A stretch of DNA of 64,000 bases, taken from Elymus sibiricus (taxonomy: Eukaryota; Streptophyta; Magnoliopsida; Poales; Poaceae). The notes beneath the pieces were generated by a model that saw only the letters and a list, made by a program, of their open reading frames with translations, searched no databases and had not been told where the DNA came from. The stretch is from the NCBI GenBank assembly GCA_039707655.1, contig CM077673.1:4350001-4414000 (forward strand), written 5' to 3'. The translations under genes and the position numbers were made by a program. This document shows, piece after piece, positions 58,747 through 64,000 of this stretch (within the stretch, counting starts at the first letter, position 1; every line of letters begins with the position of its first letter).

Positions 58747-61479
58747 ATCTGCGAGTTTTGTTGATGTCACCGTAACCGGTCCACGGGCTTCCCCGAACGT
58801 TCGGACGACCAAGACAACCAAAAAACAGTGAATAATAGCACAGAAAACTAGTAAGAATGGACCAAATCTGCGAGTTTTGGCGAGGTCCCCGTAACCGGAC
58901 CCCGGGCTTCCCCGAACGTTCGGACGAACACGACAACCAAAAAACAGTGAATAATAGCATAGAAAACAGTTAAGAATGGACCAAATCTGCGAGTTTTGGC
59001 AAGGTCCCCGTAACCGGTCCCCGAGCATCCCCAAATGTTGGGACGACCACAACAACCAAAAACAGTGAATAATAGCATAGAAAACTGGTCAGACTGGACC
59101 AAATCTGCGAGTTCTGGCGAGGTCCCCGTAAGCGGACCCCATGGTGCCCCGAACGTCTCGATCGTCCCAAGACCCAAAATCAGTGAGTAATAATAGCATA
59201 GAAATCTGGCCGGAACAGACAAAATCTGCTTGTTTTGGCGAGGTCCCGGTAACCGGTTCACGGGCTTCCCCGAATGTTTGGACGGCCACGACAACCAAAA
59301 AAACAGTGAATAATAGCATAGAAATCTGGTCAGAATGGACAAAATCTGCGAGTTTTGGGGAGGTCCCCGTAAGCGAACCCCGGGGTTCCCCGAACATTTG
59401 GATCGCCCCGGGACCCATAACCAGTGAGTAATAGCATAGAAAACAGGTAAGAATGGACCAAATATGCGAGTTTTGGTGATGTCACCGTAACCGGTCCACA
59501 GGCTTCCCCGAACGTTCGGACGACCAAGACAACCAAAAAACAGTGAATAATAGCACAGAAAGCTAATAAGAATGGACCAAATCTGCGAGTTTTGGCGAGG
59601 TCCCCGTAACCGGACCCCGGGCTTCCCCGAACGTTCGGACGACCACGACAACCAAAAAACAGTGAATAATAGCATAGAAAACCGGTAAGAATGGACCAAA
59701 TCTGCGAGTTTTGGCAAGGTCCCCGTAACCGGACCCCGGGCATCCCCAAATGTTGGGACGACCACAACAACCAAAAGCAGTGAATAATAGCATAGAAAAC
59801 AAGTAAGAATGGACCAAATCTGCGAGTTTTGGCGAGGTCCCTGTAAGCGGACCCCATGGTTCCCCGAACGTTTCGATCGTCCCGAGACCGAAAATCAGTG
59901 AGTAATAGCATAGAAAACTGGCCGGAAAAGACAAAATCTGCTAGTTTTGGTGAGGTCCCGGTAACCGGTCCACGGGCTTCCCCGAATGTTCGGACGGCCA
60001 CGACAACCAATAAAACAGTGAATAATAGCATAGAAATCTGGTCAGAATGGACAAAATCTGCGAGTTTTGGCGAGGTCCCCGTAAGCGGACCCCGGGGTTC
60101 CCCGAACATTTGGATCGCCCCGGGACCCATAATCAGAGAGTAATAGCATAGAAAACAGGTAAGAATTGACCAAATCTGCGAGTTTTGGCGATGTCCCCGT
60201 AACCGGTCCACGGGCTTCCCCGAACGTTCGGACGACCACGACAACCAAAAAACAGTGAATAATAGAACAGGAAACTAGTAAGAATGGACCAAATCTGCGA
60301 GTTTTGGTGAGGTCCCCGTAACCGGACCCTGGGCTTCCCCGAACGTTCGGACGACCACGACAACCAAAAAACAGTGAATAATAGCATAGAAAACTGGTAA
60401 GAATGCACCAAATTTGCGAGTTTTGGAAAGGTCCCCGTAACCGGACCCCGAGCATCCCCAAATGTTGGGACGACCACAACAACCAAAAACAGTGAATAAT
60501 AGCATAGAAAACTGGTCAGACTGGACCAAATCTGCGAGTTCTGGCGAGGTCCCCGTAAGCGGACCCCATGGTTCCCCGAACGTCTCGATCGTCCCAAGAC
60601 CCAAAATCAGTGAGTAATAGCATAGAAAACTGGCCGGAACAGACAAAATCTGCTAGTTTTGGCGAGGTCCCGGTAACCGGTCCACGGGCTTCCCCGAATG
60701 TTCGGACGGCCACGACAACCAAAAAAACAGTGAATAATAGCATAGAAATCTGGTCAGAATGAACAAAATCTGCGAGTTTTGGGGAGGTCCCCGTAAGCGA
60801 ACCCCGGGGTTCCCCGAACATTTGGATCGCCCGGGGACCCATAACCAGTGAGTAATAGCATAGAAAACAGGTAAGAATGGACCAAATCTGCGAGTTTTGG
60901 CGATGTCACCGTAACCGGTCCACGGGCTTCCCCGAACGTTCGGACGACCAAGACAACCAAAAAACAGTGAATAATAGCACAGAAAACTAGTAAGAATGGA
61001 CCAAATCTGCGAGTTTTGGCGAGGTCCCCGTAACCGGACCCCGGGCTTCCCCGAACGTTCGGACGACCACGACAACCAAAAAACAGTGAATAATAGCATA
61101 GAAAACTGTTAAGAATGGACCAAATCTGCGAGTTTTGGCAAGGTCCCCGTAACCGGTCCCCGAGCATCCCCAAATGTTGGGACGACCACAACAACCAAAA
61201 ACAGTGAATAATAGCATAGAAAACTGGTCAGACTGGACCAAATCTGCGAGTTCTGGCGAGGTCCCCGTAAGCGGACCCCATGGTGCCCCGAAAGTCTCGA
61301 TCGTCCCAAGACCCAAAATCAGTGAGTAATAGCATAGAAATCTGGCCGGAACAGACAAAATCTGCTAGTTTTGGCGAGGTCCCGGTAACCGGTTCACGGG
61401 CTTCCCCGAATGTTTGGACGGCCACGACAACCAAAAAAACAGTGAATAATAGCATAGAAATCTGGTCAGAATGGACAAA

Positions 61480-61597
61480 ATCTGCGAGTTTTGGGGAGGT
61501 CCCCGTAAGCGAACCCCGGGGTTCCCCAAATGTTGGGACGACCACAACAACCAAAAGCAGTGAATAATAGCATAGAAAACAAGTAAGAATGGACCAA
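61480..61597 (+). repeat. Chimeric monomer A/D, copy 2
   Basis: Copy of the A/D join at 56605, exactly 4,875 bp downstream, again followed by an h1-type E with GGTCCCTGTAAG. Confidence 0.85.
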
Positions 61598-63377
61598 ATC
61601 TGCGAGTTTTGGCGAGGTCCCTGTAAGCGGACCCCATGGTTCCCCGAACGTTTCGATCGTCCCGAGACCGAAAATCAGTGAGTAATAGCATAGAAAACTG
61701 GCCGGAAAAGACAAAATCTGCTAGTTTTGGTGAGGTCCCGGTAACCGGTCCACGGGCTTCCCCGAATGTTCGGACGGCCACGACAACCAATAAAACAGTG
61801 AATAATAGCATAGAAATCTGGTCAGAATGGACAAAATCTGCGAGTTTTGGCGAGGTCCCCGTAAGCGGACCCCGGGGTTCCCCGAACATTTGGATCGCCC
61901 CGGGACCCATAATCAGAGAGTAATAGCATAGAAAACAGGTAAGAATTGACCAAATCTGCGAGTTTTGGCGATGTCCCCGTAACCGGTCCACGGGCTTCCC
62001 CGAACGTTCGGACGACCACGACAACCAAAAAACAGTGAATAATAGAACAGGAAACTAGTAAGAATGGACCAAATCTGCGAGTTTTGGTGAGGTCCCCGTA
62101 ACCGGACCCTGGGCTTCCCCGAACGTTCGGACGACCACGACAACCAAAAAACAGTGAATAATAGCATAGAAAACTGGTAAGAATGCACCAAATTTGCGAG
62201 TTTTGGAAAGGTCCCCGTAACCGGACCCCGAGCATCCCCAAATGTTGGGACGACCACAACAACCAAAAACAGTGAATAATAGCATAGAAAACTGGTCAGA
62301 CTGGACCAAATCTGCGAGTTCTGGCGAGGTCCCCGTAAGCGGACCCCATGGTTCCCCGAACGTCTCGATCGTCCCAAGACCCAAAATCAGTGAGTAATAG
62401 CATAGAAAACTGGCCGGAACAGACAAAATCTGCTAGTTTTGGCGAGGTCCCGGTAACCGGTCCACGGGCTTCCCCGAATGTTCGGACGGCCACGACAACC
62501 AAAAAAACAGTGAATAATAGCATAGAAATCTAGTCAGAATGGACAAAATCTGCGAGTTTTGGGGAGGTCCCCGTAAGCGAACCCCGGGGTTCCCCGAACA
62601 TTTGGATCGCCCGGGGACCCATAACCAGTGAGTAATAGCATAGAAAACAGGTAAGAATGGACCAAATCTGCGAGTTTTGGCGATGTCACCGTAACCGGTC
62701 CACGGGCTTCCCCGAACGTTCGGACGACCAAGACAACCAAAAAACAGTGAATAATAGCACAGAAAACTAGTAAGAATGGACCAAATCTGCGAGTTTTGGC
62801 GAGGTCCCCGTAACCGGACCCCGGGCTTCCCCGAACGTTCGGACGACCACGACAACCAAAAAACAGTGAATAATAGCATAGAAAACTGTTAAGAATGGAC
62901 CAAATCTGCGAGTTTTGGCAAGGTCCCCGTAACCGGTCCCCGAGCATCCCCAAATGTTGGGACGACCACAACAACCAAAAACAGTGAATAATAGCATAGA
63001 AAACTGGTCAGACTGGACCAAATCTGCGAGTTCTGGCGAGGTCCCCGTAAGCGGACCCCATGGTGCCCCGAAAGTCTCGATCGTCCCAAGACCCAAAATC
63101 AGTGAGTAATAGCATAGAAATCTGGCCGGAACAGACAAAATCTGCTAGTTTTGGCGAGGTCCCGGTAACCGGTTCACGGGCTTCCCCGAATGTTTGGACG
63201 GCCACGACAACCAAAAAAACAGTGAATAATAGCATAGAAATCTGGTCAGAATGGACAAAATCTGCGAGTTTTGGGGAGGTCCCCGTAAGCGAACCCCGGG
63301 GTTCCCCGAACATTTGGATCGCCCCGGGACCCATAATCAGTGAGTAATAGCATAGAAAACAGGTAAGAATGGACCAA

Positions 63378-63497
63378 ATATGCGAGTTTTGGTGATGTCA
63401 CCGTAACCGGCCCACAGGCTTCCCCGAACGTTCGGACGACCACGACAACCAAAAAAACAGTGAATAATAGCATAGAAATCTGGTCAAAATGGACAAA
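63378..63497 (+). repeat. Chimeric monomer B/F, copy 4
   Basis: Copy of the junction at 58503, 4,875 bp downstream, carried by the second 41-monomer unit. Confidence 0.83.
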
Positions 63498-63621
63498 ATC
63501 TGCGAGTTTTGGGGAGGTCCCCGTAAGCGAACCCCGGGGTTCCCCGAACATTTGGATCGCCCCGGGACCCATAACCAGTGACCCATAACCATAGCATAGA
63601 AAACAGGTAAGACTGGACCAA
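63498..63621 (+). repeat. Monomer A*, copy 4
   Basis: Copy of the A* at 58623, including its TAGCATAG ending and GTAAGACTGG tail, 4,875 bp downstream. Confidence 0.81.
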
Positions 63622-64000
63622 ATCTGCGAGTTTTGTTGATGTCACCGTAACCGGTCCACGGGCTTCCCCGAACGTTCGGACGACCAAGACAACCAAAAAA
63701 CAGTGAATAATAGCACAGAAAACTAGTAAGAATGGACCAAATCTGCGAGTTTTGGCGAGGTCCCCGTAACCGGACCCCGGGCTTCCCCGAACGTTCGGAC
63801 GAACACGACAACCAAAAAACAGTGAATAATAGCATAGAAAACAGTTAAGAATGGACCAAATCTGCGAGTTTTGGCAAGGTCCCCGTAACCGGTCCCCGAG
63901 CATCCCCAAATGTTGGGACGACCACAACAACCAAAAACAGTGAATAATAGCATAGAAAACTGGTCAGACTGGACCAAATCTGCGAGTTCTGGCGAGGTCC

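Larger units (their letters stand above)
55893..60767 (+). repeat. 41-monomer super-repeat, copy 1 (4,875 bp)
   Basis: The unit contains HORs or partial HORs starting at 55893 (6 monomers, h3'), 56605 (3 monomers: A/D chimera, E, F), 56961 (6, h2), 57673 (6, h3'), 58385 (2: A and B/F), 58623 (6, A* and h3 with the 3-bp gain), 59344 (6, h1) and 60056 (6, h2), totalling 41. Monomer A starts again at 60768, and every mark then repeats at +4,875 to the end of the window. This is the most rearranged super-repeat in the window. Confidence 0.86.
1..64000 (+). repeat. Satellite DNA array, ~119-bp monomer, about 540 head-to-tail copies
   Basis: The whole window is a tandem array of a 118-120 bp monomer. 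Each copy begins near ATCTGCGAGTTTTGG (the phase is arbitrary) and ends near AAGAATGGACCAA. The motifs TCCCCGTAA, TTCCCCGAA and GTGAATAATAGCATAG recur once per monomer from first to last base. All copies point the same way, and no unique spacer, inversion or inserted element interrupts them. The 5' part is GC-rich and CpG-dense; the 3' part is AT-rich with A4-A7 runs. The array reaches both window edges, so its true length is greater. Such arrays are known from centromeric, pericentromeric and subtelomeric heterochromatin, but nothing here shows which. I do not recognise the monomer as a named satellite family. Confidence 0.98.
60768..64000 (+). repeat. 41-monomer super-repeat, copy 2, cut by the window edge
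   Basis: This follows the unit at 55893 monomer for monomer: A/D chimera at 61480-61597, h2 unit from 61836, h3' from 62548, B/F at 63378-63497 and A* at 63498-63621. The window ends inside monomer E, about 3.2 kb into the unit. The first F differs upstream (GAATGAACAAAATC near 60760), which fixes the junction close to 60768. Confidence 0.85.

Noticed and set aside
1..64000. CRISPR array
   Set aside because: There are no short constant repeats separated by unique spacers. The whole monomer repeats and varies only by homologous substitutions, and no cas-like gene is present.
1..64000. rDNA intergenic-spacer subrepeats
   Set aside because: No rRNA gene or promoter appears in 64 kb, and spacer subrepeat blocks are normally interrupted by coding units within a few to tens of kb. 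It cannot be excluded for sequence outside the window.
1..64000. Telomeric repeats, LTRs, retrotransposon or transposon insertions
   Set aside because: No TTAGGG/TTTAGGG/TTAGG-type runs, no terminal repeats and no target-site duplications interrupt the monomer succession.

Overview
The window is one uninterrupted block of eukaryotic satellite DNA. All 64 kb consist of a ~119-bp monomer repeated head to tail in one orientation, about 540 copies (64,000/118.6). I see no gene, RNA gene, transposon, inversion or non-satellite spacer. The apparent ORFs on both strands are by-products of the repeat and are not annotated as genes. The organism cannot be named from this sequence. Arrays this long and regular are typical of centromeric, pericentromeric or subtelomeric heterochromatin in animals or plants. 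The monomer is CpG-rich (hand count on one monomer: 11 CpG, observed/expected about 1.4, GC about 52%). This suggests a genome without strong CpG decay, or very recent amplification.

The array is organised at three levels. Level 1 is the monomer, with a GC-rich 5' part (about 64% over 70 bp) and an AT-rich 3' part (about 35% over 49 bp). Six variants, here called A-F, fall into two classes (A and E; B, C, D and F). Level 2 is a six-monomer higher-order repeat (HOR), A-B-C-D-E-F, of 712 bp (118+119+119+118+118+120), which repeats almost without interruption. Level 3 is an ordered cycle of HOR subtypes. I call them h1-h5 after diagnostic bases in monomer E. They form super-repeats of 3 HORs (2,134 bp), 4 HORs (2,847/2,848 bp), 35 monomers (4,151 bp), 41 monomers (4,875 bp) and 47 monomers (5,576 bp).

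Layout: 1-4272 irregular h1/h2/h4 units; 4273-7118 a four-HOR cycle; 7119-13520 three tandem three-HOR cycles; 13521-22061 three tandem four-HOR cycles; 22062-24195 a three-HOR cycle; 24196-28466 a more diverged transition; 28467-39618 two tandem 47-mers; 39619-43769 a 35-mer; 43770-49465 two tandem four-HOR cycles of a different composition; 49466-55892 an irregular zone with 8-mer HORs and a unique A-B dimer; 55893-64000 a 41-mer followed by the start of its second copy.

Chimeric monomers mark unequal exchanges out of the six-monomer register: F*, B/F, A/D and an A monomer with a 6-bp gain. Most were later copied inside larger super-repeats, so the order of events can partly be read. All six monomer types carry a short dyad symmetry at the same internal position (about 46-58), although its sequence differs between types.
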